DNA of 64,000 nt from Pyrus communis (GCF_963583255.1 NC_084808.1:14903201-14967200), one strand, 5' to 3'. Shown: positions 47,469 to 58,839, counted from the stretch's first letter. Numbers and translations: made by a program. Notes: a model not told the origin generated them from the sequence alone.

Positions 47469-47909
47469 TGTTGGTGGATAAGCCTGGAAGCTGGATCACA
47501 GATGCATTGCAGCTGAAGCATGGAAGGAAGAAATGAAGTTCGAATGGTTCTAAGTGTTAGAATAGCTGAAGTTCAAATAATGTAATGAACGGACATGATT
47601 ATATCATCTATTGGGTGTATATTTTCCACGTGTCTAGTTTGTTAGAAGTTAAATGAAAACATGTGTTGAGCACGTGATCATAGTTACACTCCAAGTGTGT
47701 GTGTGAATGTGCGTATGCAACGGCTATAAATCCCACCATATAAACTGACTTTGGTGGATCGAATCCAATGTAGATTCGAGGAGCAACGTACTCCTTCTTC
47801 TTCAAAAGTTCATCTTTGATATTCAAGCTTTGAATTCATTTCAATTACTTGTTTAATTGATTACAAATACATAGAGGAATTTAGCTTAAAAGTAGCTCAA
47901 ACACTAACA
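47469..47909 (+). repeat. 5' LTR of the inner Copia
   Basis: 441 bp, TGTTGGTGGA...AACACTAACA. It includes a 'ggctataaatcccacc' TATA-like promoter at about 47722. Confidence 0.9.
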
Positions 47910-48000
47910 TGGCCCTAGAGCCAGGTTGGATTTGAATCTGGGAGTGAATTTATGAGTGTTCGTTTGGGTTTTCAATGAAGAACATAGAAGCATAAAAATG

Positions 48001-48910
48001 GCTCGATCTAGCACCGATCTTTGTGCACCAGTATTCACGGGAGTCAATTATGATTTCTGGTGTATCAGAATGAAAACAATATTCAAGTCTCACAATCTAT
48101 GGAGCTTTGTTGAAGATGGCTTCACATTATCGAAGGAAGGGAATAAGAAGAATGAGAAGCAAATTCTTACTGATCAGGATCTCATCTCCAGAGATGCAAA
48201 GGCGTTATGATTGAGACAAAAAGCTGTGAGTGATTAGATCTTTCCTAGAATCACAAATCAAGAAACTACAATGGATGCTTGGCATGTTCTTAAGCAAGAA
48301 TTCAAGGGTGATGCTCAAGTCATGGCTGTGAAATTACAAGGCATTCGCCATGATTTTGGATATGCTAGGATGAAAAATAATGAATCTTTCTCTGATTATC
48401 TAGCTAGATTATGTGAATAAGATGAAGGTGTCTGGTGAAACTTTGCCAAACAAGAGACTAGATGAGAAAATGTTAATTAGTTTAACTCCTACGTATGATA
48501 ACATTGTGTCTGTCATTGAGGGAACTAAGAAATTGGATGAGATTGATCCAAATAAGGTTATTGCAACTTTGAAAAGATTTGAGCAAAGGTTGAAAAAGGC
48601 ATACTAAAGATAAGGAAGTGAGTGATAAAGCATTTAGCGGTCTTAGTATTCAAAACAAAAGTGGACCACAGATCATTGCATACAAGTGGAAGAAGCCTTT
48701 TAAATTTAGAGATAAGAAGAGTGATTTTAAGGCTAATGATAGGCCTCAATATGCTAACAACCCTTGGTTTAACTAAGAAAACACAAGGGAGGCATGTAAG
48801 ATCTGTGGAGATATACACTGTGGTGCAGGTTCAAAGTGAAGCCAAAGTGTCACACTTGTGGCAGATTCAATCATTTTGCCAGAGATTGCAGAAGTAAACC
48901 AGTTTAACAG
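48001..48910 (+). pseudogene. Inner Copia gag with CCHC zinc knuckle
   Basis: The frame opens at 48001 with the gag N-terminus ('FTGVNYDFWCIRMKTIF'), continues through a LAR.LCE-like stretch near 48400, and ends with a zinc knuckle CHTCGRFNHFARDC (CX2CX4HX4C) near 48845-48890. Stops (e.g. about 48208 and 48418) and frame changes interrupt it. Confidence 0.85.
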
Positions 48911-49023
48911 GTTCAAGTTGCACAACAAATGGAGGAGGAAACTTCAATGTTCTTTGCTTGTAATTCTACTGTAATTGTTAAAAGTGAACATGTCTGGTAT
49001 ATTGCAATGGATGCAGCAATCAC

Positions 49024-50200
49024 ATGACTTCACATGAGTCTATGTTGATTGATTTGGGCAAAAGTATTTCAACAAGAATCAAAATGGGGAATGAACATAT
49101 TGTTCAAGCTTGTGCAAAAGGAACTTTGGTAATTGAAACCAAGACGGGTGTTAGACATATTAAGGAAGTAATGATGGTGCTAGGATTGGATGAGAATCTC
49201 CTTAGTGTAGGGCAAATGATGCAGCATGGTTATTTTTTATTATTTGGAGATGATCAGGTTGCAATCTTTGAAGATAGAAGTCTGGAAAGTCATGTTGTTA
49301 TTGTACAAATAATTGGAAACAGATGTTTTCCATTACTGATGGAGAACATGAATGGTTCTGCACTGAAAGCAAGTATTGAGGGTGATGCTTAGGAATGGCG
49401 CATTTGAATTTTAACAGCTTGCAACAGTTATCTGATAAGAAAATGGTGTTGGGATTACCAAAACTCAAGAAGTCATTTAGTGTCTGTGAATGGTGCATTG
49501 CTGGAAAGCTGCACATAGATGTTTCCAGTAAAGAATTGACTTGGAGAGCAAGCAACCCTTTGGAACTTGTTCACTTAGATGTGTGTGGACCAATGCAGGT
49601 CAAAACATTTGGAGGAAATTAACTTTTATTGATAATACAACCAAAATATGTTGGGTTTACCTTCTGAATCATAAATCAGAAGTGTTTAAAGTATTTAAGA
49701 AAATCAAAGCCATGGTTGAATTGCATAGTGACTGCAAAATTCTAAAGTTAAGAAGTGACAGAGGTGGAGAGTACAACTTTCATAGTTTATTCAATTTTGT
49801 GATGATTTGGGGCTTGAGGGACAGTTGATTGTGGCCTATTCCTCATAGCAAAATGGTGTTGCTGAAAGGAAGAATAGAACTATTGTTGAAATGGTATACT
49901 CCATCACTAACATTTGCCCTATGAGTTTTGGGGAGAAGCTGTTAACACAATTCTGTACTTACTTAACAGGTGTCCAACAAAGGTTATGGAACACAAAACT
50001 CCATTTGAAGCTTTTAATGGCATAAAGCCAGGTATTCAACATTTAAAGGTGTTTAGGTTTATTTTTTATGGTCACATACTTGGACAAGTAAGACAAAAAC
50101 TTGATGAATCCTTATGCAAGGTATCTTTGTTGGATATAGGAAGATGGACAAAGGATACAAGATCTACAACTTGAGTACCAAGAGGATTTTTCTGTCAAAA
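49024..50200 (+). pseudogene. Inner Copia protease-proximal region and integrase
   Basis: A region typical between protease and integrase (49024-49390) is followed by a GAG-pre-integrase segment with 'CEWCIAGKLH' (49395-49622) and the integrase core ('LRSDRGGEYNFHSLFNF', about 49750-49800). '..VNTILYLLNRCPTKVM..KTPFEAFNG' follows at 49940-50030. Stops separate the pieces. Confidence 0.85.
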
Positions 50201-50429
50201 AATGTTGTATTCGATGAGAAGGGTACTTGGAGTTAGAATGTATAAAATTGTGATGAGCTATCATTCCCTGTTAATTTGAATCAACCTGAGATTGATCATG
50301 ACATTCAGCTAGAAGAGAGCAAGTATGTAACACATGAGTTCACTGATTCTTAAACTGAGAGTGGTGAGTCCAGTACTCTTAAAGCCACACTAGTTAAAAA
50401 GAGATCATTGAGTGCAATTTATGCTAGAT

Positions 50430-52006
50430 GCAATGTAAGCATGATTGAACTAGAGAATTTCACTGATGTAGCTTGGAAGAAAGCAATGGATGTTGAAATT
50501 GAGATGATAGAGAAAACAAAGACCTGGGAATTGGTTGACAGACCATCAGGCAAACCTATTGTTGGAGTAAAATGGATCTATAAGACCAAACTAAACTTGG
50601 ATGAGACAATTCAAAAGCACAAGACAAAACTTGTTGCCTAGGGGTATACATAGAAGCCTGGGGTTTATTTCAATGAAACTTTTTGCTCATGTTGCAAGAT
50701 TGGATACCATCAGGACTCTCATAGCCTTAGCAGCTCAGAAGAAGTGCAAGTTGTTCCAACTAGATGTAAAATCAACTTTTCTTAATGGTGTGTTGCAATA
50801 AGAGGTATTCATTGATCAACCAGAAGGTTATATTGTGCAAGGTGCAGAAGATAAGGTCTACAAACTCAAGAAAGCTTTGTATGGATTAAAGCAAGCTCCA
50901 AGGGCTTAGTATGAAGAAATTGATACTCATTTGCACAACTGTGGATTCACTAGAAGTCTAAGTGAAGGAACCTTGTATATCAAATCAAGGGGGAGAGTGA
51001 AAACATTATTGTCTCTATCTATGTAGATGACATTATCTTGACAGGTAGTAACACTGAGTTATTGGAAGAATTCAAGTGTGACATGATGAAAAAAATATGA
51101 AATGACAGACTTGAGATTGCTATATCATTTCCTTCAAATGGGAATTCTTCAGTCTGAATCTGGAATCTTCATTAATCAAAGGAAATATGCAGTTAGCCTA
51201 CAGCAAAAATATGGGTTGAAGGATTGCAAGCCTGTTAGTACTTTATTGGTGGTGAGTGACAAACTTAAGAAAGATGATGAGAGTGAGAAAACAGATGAGA
51301 ATGTATATAGGCAATGGGTTGGAAGTCTTTTGTATTTGTTTGTAACCAGACCATATATCATGCATTGACCAATAAAGAAGCATTTGGGAGCAACAAAAGA
51401 GTTCTCAGATATATACAAGGCACATTAGACTATGGGATTAAGTATGAGAAAGGCAAAGAATCAATTCTTATGGGCTATTATGACAGTGATTGGAGTGAGG
51501 ATGAAACTGATATGAAAAACACAAATGGATATGCTTTCTCTTTTGGAAGTGGGGTTTTCTCTTGGGCCTCAATTAAACAACATAGTGCTACTTTGTCAAC
51601 AGCTGAAGCTGAGTACATGTGTGCAAATGAAGCAACCACTCAAGTTGTGTGGTTGAGGTTTGCGCTCCAAGATTTTGGTGAAGAACAAACTGAAGCTACT
51701 CCTCTTTACTGTGATAATACATCTGCCATTGTTATGACAAGAAATGTTCTGTTTCATCAAAGAACAAAGCACATTGGAAGAATATATCATTACATTTGAG
51801 AAGCATTGCAGTTAAACATCATGAAGGTAATCTATTGCAAGTCTGAAAATCAGCTTGCAGATATTTTCACCAAGGCCCTACCAAAAGATCGATTCTGCAC
51901 ACTCAGAGAAAAGCTAGAAGTTAAACCAACTACCAGCTTAGAAGGGAGTGTTGGTGGAAACTGGATCACAGATGCATTGCAACTGAAGCATGGAAGGAAG
52001 AAATGA
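50430..52006 (+). pseudogene. Inner Copia reverse transcriptase and RNase H
   Basis: 'AWKKAMDVEIEMIEKTKTWE' begins the RT domain (about 50470). 'FQLDVKSTFLNGVLQ' and the catalytic YVDD (about 51020-51035) follow. RNase H shows 'YDSDWSED' and 'STAEAEYMCANEA' (51470-51640), ending 'QLADIFTKALPKDRF' (about 51850-51900). There are several stops and frame breaks. Confidence 0.88.
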
Positions 52007-52380
52007 AGTTTGAAAGGTTTTAAGTGTTAGAATGGATGAAGTTTAAATAATGTAATGAACATACATGATTATATCATCTCTAGGGTGTATATTTTTCCGC
52101 GTGTCTAGTTTGTTAGAAGTTAAATGAAAACATGTGTTGAGCATGTGATCATAGTCACTTTGCAAGTGTATGTGTGAATCTGGGTATGCAATGGCTATAA
52201 ATCCCACCATGGAAGCCGACTTTGGTGGATCGAATCCAACGTAGGTTCAAGGAGCAATGTACTCTTTCTTCCTCAAAAGTTCATCTCTGATATTCAATCT
52301 TTGAATCCATTTCAATTACTTGTTGAATTGATTACAAATACATAGAGAAATTTAGCTCAAAAGTAGCTCAAACACTAATA
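51949..52380 (+). repeat. 3' LTR of the inner Copia
   Basis: 432 bp, TGTTGGTGGA...AACACTAATA. The final CA of the partner has become TA. Confidence 0.9.
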
Positions 52381-53175
52381 GGTTTTCCCCTTGTCGTCGC
52401 AATCCGGGAAGAAGTGTCATGTAAATTCTTCAAGAAGTTCGCCATGAAAGAATGCATTGTTGACGTTGAGTTGATTAAGAGGTCAGTTACGAGCAGCGGC
52501 AATGGCAAGAATGTAGCGCACAATGATCATTTTCGATGTGGGTAAGAATGTATTCTGGTAATAAATGCCTTCAGCTTAAGTGAAGCCTTTGGCGACAAGT
52601 CGAGCTTTGTAACGCTCAATGGAATCATCTGAATGGATGCTTAATTTTATAAACCCATTTACAATCAATTGGATGTTTGCCCGATGTAAGGGAAGTGAGG
52701 GTCCATGTATGATTGAATTGGAGAGCCTCAAGTTCTGCGTTCATTGCTTGTTGCTAGTGAACATGTGATTTTGTTTCTGCAAAAGAGGTTGTTTCGATAT
52801 CCTTACGAATATTGGCAATAAATGATAAATGCGTGGGTGAGTATCGCTGGTAAGAAACAAATTCACAAAGAGGATAATGAGTATCTGGTGAAAGGCTAGG
52901 CGACAGTGAAGGCGAATGATCTGGGGGTAGAGTCATGGAAGGTTGTTTTTGGCGAAGAAGAGGAGCATGTGGTGGTGTTGTGGACTCAGATGGAGGAGGA
53001 GAATTGATAACAATCGGTATTATAGGTGAAGAAGGAAAATCGCTTGAAGGTAGAGGGATGGCTTTGGTTGGTAAATGAGAAGATTCTGAAGTAGGAGAAG
53101 GTAAGGCTAAAGAACCATGTGTTGGAATGGTTAAGGGAGAGGGAGGTGTGTCAAACATGGATGGATGAGGAGAAA
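52381..53175 (-). pseudogene. Outer Copia: RT N-terminal half and integrase-RT linker
   Basis: The linker (52754-53175 on the minus strand) is rich in Pro and Ser, as usual between Copia integrase and RT. The 52381-52750 part has the start of RT in broken frames. Its frame continues into the segment ending at 47460 once the inner element is ignored. Confidence 0.75.
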
Positions 53176-53185
53176 CAATATATGC

Positions 53186-53405
53186 CAACAAGATCTTCTC
53201 CTGATCTTTTTGGTAAGGATTATGGGGATCTGTAAATCATGTCTGTTCTCGTACATCGTGCGGTCAGTTTCGTCAAGTACTATTTGTATTTAATTTTAAA
53301 TAAAAATATTTAAAATAATTTTTAATCGCACGATGTACGATGAACGTATATGATTCACAAATCCCCGGGATCCTCACAAAGAAGATCCAGTGAGGATCTG
53401 GATTC
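53186..53405. mobile_element. 220-bp MITE inside the outer Copia
   Basis: The inverted arms include 'tgtaaatcatgtctgttctcgtacatcgtgcggt' and its diverged complement 'cgcacgatgtacgatgaacgtatatgattcacaa'. A 9-bp TSD with one mismatch, CAATATATG / CAATATGTG, lies at 53177-53185 and 53406-53414. Confidence 0.82.
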
Positions 53406-54259
53406 CAATATGTGGAAGAATAGGGTCTGATATGGTTGGGACCACAAGGGGAAAAAAGGACGATTGTAGTTGGGCCTGGAGCATGGTTTTGGGTGGCCAT
53501 GGGCTGGTCAGGATTGGTGGTCTAAAATGGAAAAATTTCTTCAAAGAAAACAACATCACAGTTAGTAAAAAGTATTCCGGTGTCCAAATTGTATAGACGA
53601 TAAACTTTTTGCCTAGTGGGATAACTGAGAAAGATAATTTTGGTGGTGTGGGGTGAAAATTTAGAAGTAGGGTGAACAAAAGTGGCATATGCAAGACACC
53701 CAAAAGCACACATATGGGTGTAAGGGGAGGTTTGTGGTATAATTTCTAAAAGGGTGCTTTCTTGGCAAGGATTTGAGTGGAAAGTCAATTAATAATGTTG
53801 GCAGCAGTGAGGACACCCTCTCCTCAAAATCGAAGAGGAAGGTTGGCTTGAAAAAGTAATGCCCTGGTGGTTTTAAGAAGATTCCTATGTTTGCGTTCAA
53901 CAATCCCATTTTGTTGGGGTGTGTAAACGCATGAATGTTAGTGGTTTTAAGAAGATTCCTATGTTTGCGTTCAACAATCCCATTTTGTTGGGGTGTGTAA
54001 ATGCATGAATGTTAGTAAATAACCCCATTATCTTGGAAAAAAGCTTGAAAAAGTAATGCCCTGACATTTTCAAGGAGATGCCCATGTTTGCGTTTGAGAG
54101 CCCTGTTTTGTTGGGGGTGAGTAAACGCATGAATGTTAGTAAATAATCCCATTATCTTTGGAAAAAATAAGGCAAAGAATAAAATTCACCCCCATTATCC
54201 ACTCAGATTTGTTGTATTTTGAAATTGAATTGTGTTTGGACCAAGGCAAAAAAAAAGAC
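53406..54259 (-). pseudogene. Outer Copia integrase region with internal triplication
   Basis: Minus-strand integrase C-terminal phrases ('YTHMCAFGCLAYATFVHPTS', 'RVYRLYNLDTG'-like) are at 53520-53790. The block 'gtggttttaagaagattcctatgtttgcgttc' recurs at 53867 and 53941 (74-bp period), and a more diverged third copy lies at about 54045-54130. These are direct repeats of one integrase segment ('HTPTKWDC'-like). Confidence 0.8.
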
Positions 54260-54262
54260 TTA

Positions 54263-54634
54263 GAGCATCTCCAAAAGAGACATCAATTCAAAACATCAAA
54301 TTTCAATTTGATGGCTGACTTGGCAATTTGACCAAATTTATTGCTTCATTTATGTTTTTTTTTGAACAAAAATAATAAAAGTTGGTTGTTATTGGTTTAA
54401 AAATAATAAAATAATACTTAAATGTGCTAGCATTTAACGTGAGGTTAGTGGAATGCCTTTGGAAATAGTAAAAATCATATTTGAAGGCAGCTTCAAAATT
54501 GACATCTCCTTGTCCATTTCAGCTTAGCCTTCTTTTCCATGTTAGCTTTGACATCTCGGTTGGAGAAAATGGTATGTCATTTGTTATTGTTAGATGTTTA
54601 TGTGGCATTTTTGACATCTTGTTTGGAGATGCTC
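54263..54634. mobile_element. Tourist-type (PIF/Harbinger) MITE inside the outer Copia
   Basis: The ends are GAGCATCTCCAAA at 54263 and TTTGGAGATGCTC ending at 54634. TTA is duplicated at 54260-54262 and 54635-54637. The 372-bp element has no coding content; the open frames 54481-54721 lie within it by chance. The terminal ATCTCCAA motif parallels the Harbinger at 10351. Confidence 0.85.
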
Positions 54635-54822
54635 TTACGAAATCCTTGTGTTTCGGATTTATGGCGCATGGGGAACACCCATGTATATCGGAAAAAGTCA
54701 TCGACAATAATTAAAAAATAATGTGTTCCAAAGAGGGAAGTGGTTTTGTGAGGTCCCCAGATGTTGTAGTGTATAAGAGAGAAAGGCCTAGAAGTAGAAA
54801 TGGAACTTGTACCAAATGGAAG

Positions 54823-55579
54823 TCATGTTTGCTTGGCTAAGGGGCAAATATAGCATATTTTAGTATGAGAATAAGGAAATTTTAATGAAGTTTTGGATAG
54901 AAATTCCAAAGTGTTGGAAGAAATGTGACCCAAATGCCTATGCCACAAATCAGAAGAAATAGTGACAAGATTACAAGAGGGTTTATTGTTGGAGAAGGAT
55001 TGTTGAGTAGCCAATGCCACAAGGTAGTAAAGTCCCCCGCACTGTTTTCCCAGACCAATCGTCTTCTTCGTAGCCAAGTCCTGTAAAATACACCAATATG
55101 AAAAAAATGTCACTGAGCAACTCAAACCCTTTGTAATTTTGCTAACCGACATAAGATCAACTTTGAAACTAGGTACACCCAAAACATCTCTCAATTTTAT
55201 GTATGAATTTAAGGACAAATTGCCAATAGAAGTGATAGGAGCCTTTCTCCACTAGGTAAGACAACCGGTGGCAATGAAGTTTTGGTGGTGGAGTCTAGCA
55301 AGTGTGGGGAAGACGTGATGTGGTTCGTTTCTCACTTGCTCCACTATCGATTAACCATTGATGAGAGTGCCCTGGAAATCTAGACATAATTGGTTCACTG
55401 CTTGTGGTATAAGCTTGAGGAACGGTTGATGACGGCTTGGTCACTTTACTATTCATGATGGAAAACATTTGTTGAAACTGGGTCTTTGAAAGCGATTTGC
55501 ACCAGGTTGCATAATCTTCTCCATTGGAAACAAGGATGTGAATAAAAAATGGATTAGAGGTTTTTGGTTTTGCCTCCAT
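54823..55579 (-). pseudogene. Outer Copia protease and GAG-pre-integrase
   Basis: 55295-55579 encodes a short start and the aspartic protease motif WLIDSGAS. 54823-55218 encodes 'VPSFKVDLMSVSKIT' and 'LWHRHLGHISSNTLEFLSKT', with 'CYICPLAKQT' at its end, the GAG-pre-integrase hallmark. Only ~140 bp separate the primer site from this frame, so the ~250-300 codons of gag expected upstream of protease are gone. Confidence 0.85.
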
Positions 55580-55718
55580 CCGAGCTTTGGTCGTTACCCA
55601 TAGCTAGGATTGACGACATGAAACAAGAAAAATGAAAGGTAGAAAAAGCTCGCTGTATAGGCACGAGAAAATATGACAGAAGCGTGGCAAAGCTAAGGGA
55701 AGCCCTGCTCTGATACCA

Positions 55719-55931
55719 TGTAAAATCTAATCAAATGACTAACAAATATATTTTGCTAGAATGAATGTATTGATATTAATCTACTAACTTTATATAGAGA
55801 GTTCCCTATAAACAAGTAGCTGATCCTGCAATACGACTATACAAGAAAGGAAGGAAGTATATACATATTAATTACTGATTACACGCCTATTGTAGTCCCT
55901 TTATGATAGGGATTTTGATTGCTTTCAAACA
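55719..55931 (-). repeat. LTR (5') of the outer Copia
   Basis: 213 bp; the minus-strand start is at 55931 and the primer-binding site follows at 55707-55718. Confidence 0.92.
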
Positions 55932-56064
55932 ATAATCCCAGCTTTATAATTTCTTTTGATGACATGTCGATTAACTTCTAACATGTATGGATTTCCCAGC
56001 TTCTAAATTTCTGTAATTATGAATTGGATTTGAGCGTGCTACATATGCGACCATATCGACAAAT

Positions 56065-56208
56065 GCTAGGGAGACTAAATTTGCAAACTAAATGATGTGT
56101 CACCAATAGGAAATGAGCACCCTTATCAACGTTTAAGTAATAATCTAATCATCAACTTCTATATCATTTAGTTTACAAAATTTAATTTACAAATTTAGTC
56201 TCCCTAGC
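56065..56208. mobile_element. 144-bp MITE, GCTAGGGAGACTAAATTTG ends
   Basis: The left end GCTAGGGAGACTAAATTTGC pairs with the right end AAATTTAGTCTCCCTAGC. It is the least diverged of the family members at 5201 and 44057. Confidence 0.88.
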
Positions 56209-57964
56209 ACTAGTCATTGGATAATGTTTTGGAGGTTGGTTTTATGTTGTCAAGCTAGATGCCATTTGCCTGATTGTATATTTGAAATTGGATTATCAGA
56301 ACTTAGAAGTTCCAACTCACACATATAATAATAATTAAGGGACCGTTTAATAACCATTAGGTTTTTAGTTTTCATTTTTTGTTTCACTTTTTCTAAAATT
56401 GAAAATTGAAATCTTATTTTGTGATTACTTTTAGTTAAAATAAAAAAAAAAAAACAAAACAAAACTCAAAACTGCTTTTTTGAGTTCTCAAAATTTGGCC
56501 TTAAGCTTTCACCGTTTAGTTTTTATTTTTCTTTATAACTGAAAGTAGTTACTATTTTTGTTTTTCGAAAAAGTGAACATTGAAAACAATAATCCAAAAA
56601 CAAAATGATTATTGCCCGACAACACATTCTTCCTGAGGAGGGAATATGGTTGTGGTTGTTTACTTGTTTCCTTCGTGGTCGAAAGAGTTGGGGGTTTTAA
56701 AGTTATCAGTGTTTTTTTTTCCCTCTCAATTTGAATACTTGCCCGACGAATGTGAATTCTTAGGGAAAAATATAAAGAATTTGTTAGGCAAACCCCACAA
56801 TTCATCGAGCAATGTTAAAAAATTTCCCCGATTTTTTTTTCCTAGAAAAATCGAATCTCCCTCCAAATTTTGGGTTTGCTCAACGAACTCACCAAAATCT
56901 TATCGAGCAAAATGTTTTTCCCGCAATTTTTTTTTTCACCGAAAAGTTATCAGTTTGCAGTTTTTTAAGAACACTTACCCAACGCAATGGTTCGTTTGGG
57001 CAAAGATTTAAGTTTTGCCTGAGCAAACATTTTCGTCGGCCACTTTGGACAAAGCCGACTTGCCAGACGAATGATTAGTTGGCGGTGTTGTCGAGAAAGG
57101 TGTACTTGCCTGATTGAGTCTAGGATTCATTGGTTAAAACGTCTAACGACGAGTTTTGCCAACGACCTTTGCTCGACGGACGTCCGTCTCTCGTAAATAT
57201 TAAGAGACGAATTGCTTCTTTAGAGGACGAACCCCAAGAGGTTTTTTCATAGTGCCGGGGGATAGACTTGGCATTCATGTTGTGTTTTTTGTGTTCTAGT
57301 CGTTTTCATGACGTACTCGATATCTTAACAGGTTATGTCGTGTAACACCCGTTAAAGTAAATATGAAATATGACCCGACCCGTAATCAATCCGTTAATAT
57401 TATCAAGTAATATGACCCAACTCATTTTCTGTTAAAGAAAATATATTTTAAATCAATAAATAATGAAAATGAAAAACATAATTTGAACAAAAAAAATAGA
57501 AAACATAATACTAAATTAGTATATGCATACCACATTGTCACATAATTATTACTTCAAAACATTTAAAAAAAAAAAAACATTTGTCTTTCAAGTATTACAT
57601 ACCCCAAAATAAGAGCCTAATGAAAAAACATTAGTACATTACTACAAATTACCAAATGTTCAAGGATATGCAAAATAAAGAGAGTGGTGTTTCAAGATTG
57701 AGGATGCAGTCACGAGCATTTATATATGCTTTCACATTTTTCAAAATTATATATTAATGATTATGAACTTTATTTATTTTGAACCCCTTAAAAATACTAT
57801 TCATGAGGGTTTGTATGGTTCTAAAAATTCAAACGGCGATGTACCCATCCTCAAAGCGTAGAGATGTGATCACGAGTGTTTGCCTATATTTTCATATTTT
57901 TTGCATTTGTAAATTAATTATTGCAATTTTTTAATGTGTTTGGTAGTTTAAAATTACTTGATAG
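56209..57964. other. Intergenic; possible CACTA transposon terminus
   Basis: A GC-richer stretch at 56640-57255 ends with 'gaggttttttcatagtg' (complement CACTATGAAAAAACC), which looks like a CACTA-superfamily end. No partner end or transposase was seen. Other open frames are short and Phe/Pro-biased. Confidence 0.3.
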
Positions 57965-58162
57965 GATTTGGATCCTCTCTTGAGCTAATGGAAAGGATCC
58001 TCCTCATCAATCATCGTGGGCCATTGAATTTTTATCCAACGGCTACAATCATTATAACTTTAAAGGGACCCCCCTGTTTGTAGCCATTGTATAAAAATCC
58101 AACGGCCCATGATGATTGATGAGGAGGATCCTCTCCATTAGCTCAGGAGAGGATCCAGGTTT
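57965..58162. mobile_element. Hairpin MITE (GGATCC group), near-perfect long arms
   Basis: The left arm GGATCCTCTCTTGAGCTAAT pairs with the right arm ATTAGCTCAGGAGAGGATCC. The inner arms 'catcaatcatcgtgggcc..tttttatccaacggctac' pair with 'ccaacggcccatgatgattgatg'. A clear TSD was not found. Confidence 0.78.
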
Positions 58163-58611
58163 TTAATTTTTAATGCGTTTTATATTTTTTTAATCTCACT
58201 CTTTCCCTATGGTATACTATTAAAATAAATAAATAAATAAAACTTAAACTTTTTTAAATTTATATCGAATAATCACACAATGATACATATTTGATGTACA
58301 ATACATACATATCCATTATGGCTATTGTATTTTGTAATAAGTTTTTTTAATAGTTTAAAAAATTAAAACCATCAAAATAACATTTTTATTAATGTGTCGA
58401 AATGATTACCTACGTGTCATCCTCGTGTAAACCTGTTAAGGAACCGTTATTAACGGGTTCTTATCGTGTGACTTAATAACGACTCGATTAGTTATCGTGT
58501 CAACCCAAAACCCATTGCTTTCGTGTCGTTTACGTATTGTGTTAACGAGTTGTGTAAGAAATTGTCAAGTCTACTGGGGGCCACCTTTGGCCTTAACGTG
58601 GTCCACCCTTT
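58163..58611. other. Intergenic repeat remnant
   Basis: Phrases at 58420-58560 ('cgtgtaaacctgttaaggaaccg...tcgtgtcaacccaaaaccc') and at 57340-57420 ('cgtgtaacacccgttaaagtaaatatgaaatatgacccgacccg') look like two ends of one old element of about 1.2 kb containing the MITE at 57965. The boundaries are not defined. Confidence 0.35.
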
Positions 58612-58839
58612 CTTGGATGTAGGGGTGATTAGGCATGGGATCCCAAACTAAAAATAGGATCTCGATCCCAAACCAAAAATTTTCGGGGTGGGAATTTGAA
58701 GACCAATTCCAAACCAAAATTTCGGTATTTCCAAAATATTTTCGGTATTTCGGGATGATTTGGTATTCCCAAATTTTATACAAATTGAAATAGCAATTAG
58801 TCATACCAAGTTAAATTAACATGCAACCAAAATAAAATA

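Larger units (their letters stand above)
47469..52380 (+). mobile_element. Inner Copia LTR retrotransposon, plus strand, degenerate
   Basis: The LTRs are 47469-47909 and 51949-52380 (both start TGTTGGTGGA; about 38 substitutions plus one indel of ~10 bp). A tRNA-Met-like primer site ('tggccctagagccaggtt', a variant of TGGTATCAGAGC) follows the left LTR, and the purine tract GAAGGGAG precedes the right LTR. The interior has gag, zinc knuckle, integrase, RT and RNase H in Copia order, but with several in-frame stops and frameshifts. It lies in the RT domain of the outer Copia, opposite in orientation. The TSD is eroded (ggtgc on the left, ggttt on the right). The two host flanks share the RT frame. 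Confidence 0.92.
46163..55931 (-). mobile_element. Outer Copia LTR retrotransposon, minus strand, heavily interrupted
   Basis: Two 213-bp LTRs (46163-46375 and 55719-55931; about 26 differences by eye, ~12%) are flanked by a perfect TSD ATAAT (46158-46162, 55932-55936). A primer site matching the end of initiator tRNA-Met (TGGTATCAGAGC, minus) abuts the 55719 LTR. A purine tract (complement of 'cactccctctcaagtt') abuts the 46375 end. Domains in minus order: protease motif WLIDSGAS (about 55340), GAG-pre-integrase (54823-55218), integrase remnants (53500-54250), reverse transcriptase (YVDD, about 47290), RNase H-like end (46592-47008). Insertions: Copia 47469-52380, MITE 53186-53405, MITE 54263-54634. 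Frameshifts and stops abound, and most of gag is missing. It is inactive. Confidence 0.93.

Noticed and set aside
54481..54721. Short plus- and minus-strand frames as genes
   Set aside because: They fall inside the Tourist-type MITE 54263-54634 or overlap its edge.
46163..55931. Endogenous plant virus (pararetrovirus) origin for the RT-bearing region
   Set aside because: Integrase lies before RT, tRNA-Met primer sites abut LTRs, and 5-bp TSDs are present: all are Copia LTR retrotransposon features, and no movement or coat protein is seen.
57240..57255. Complete CACTA transposon
   Set aside because: Only one CACTATGAAAAA-like end is visible; no partner terminus, 3-bp TSD or transposase was found.
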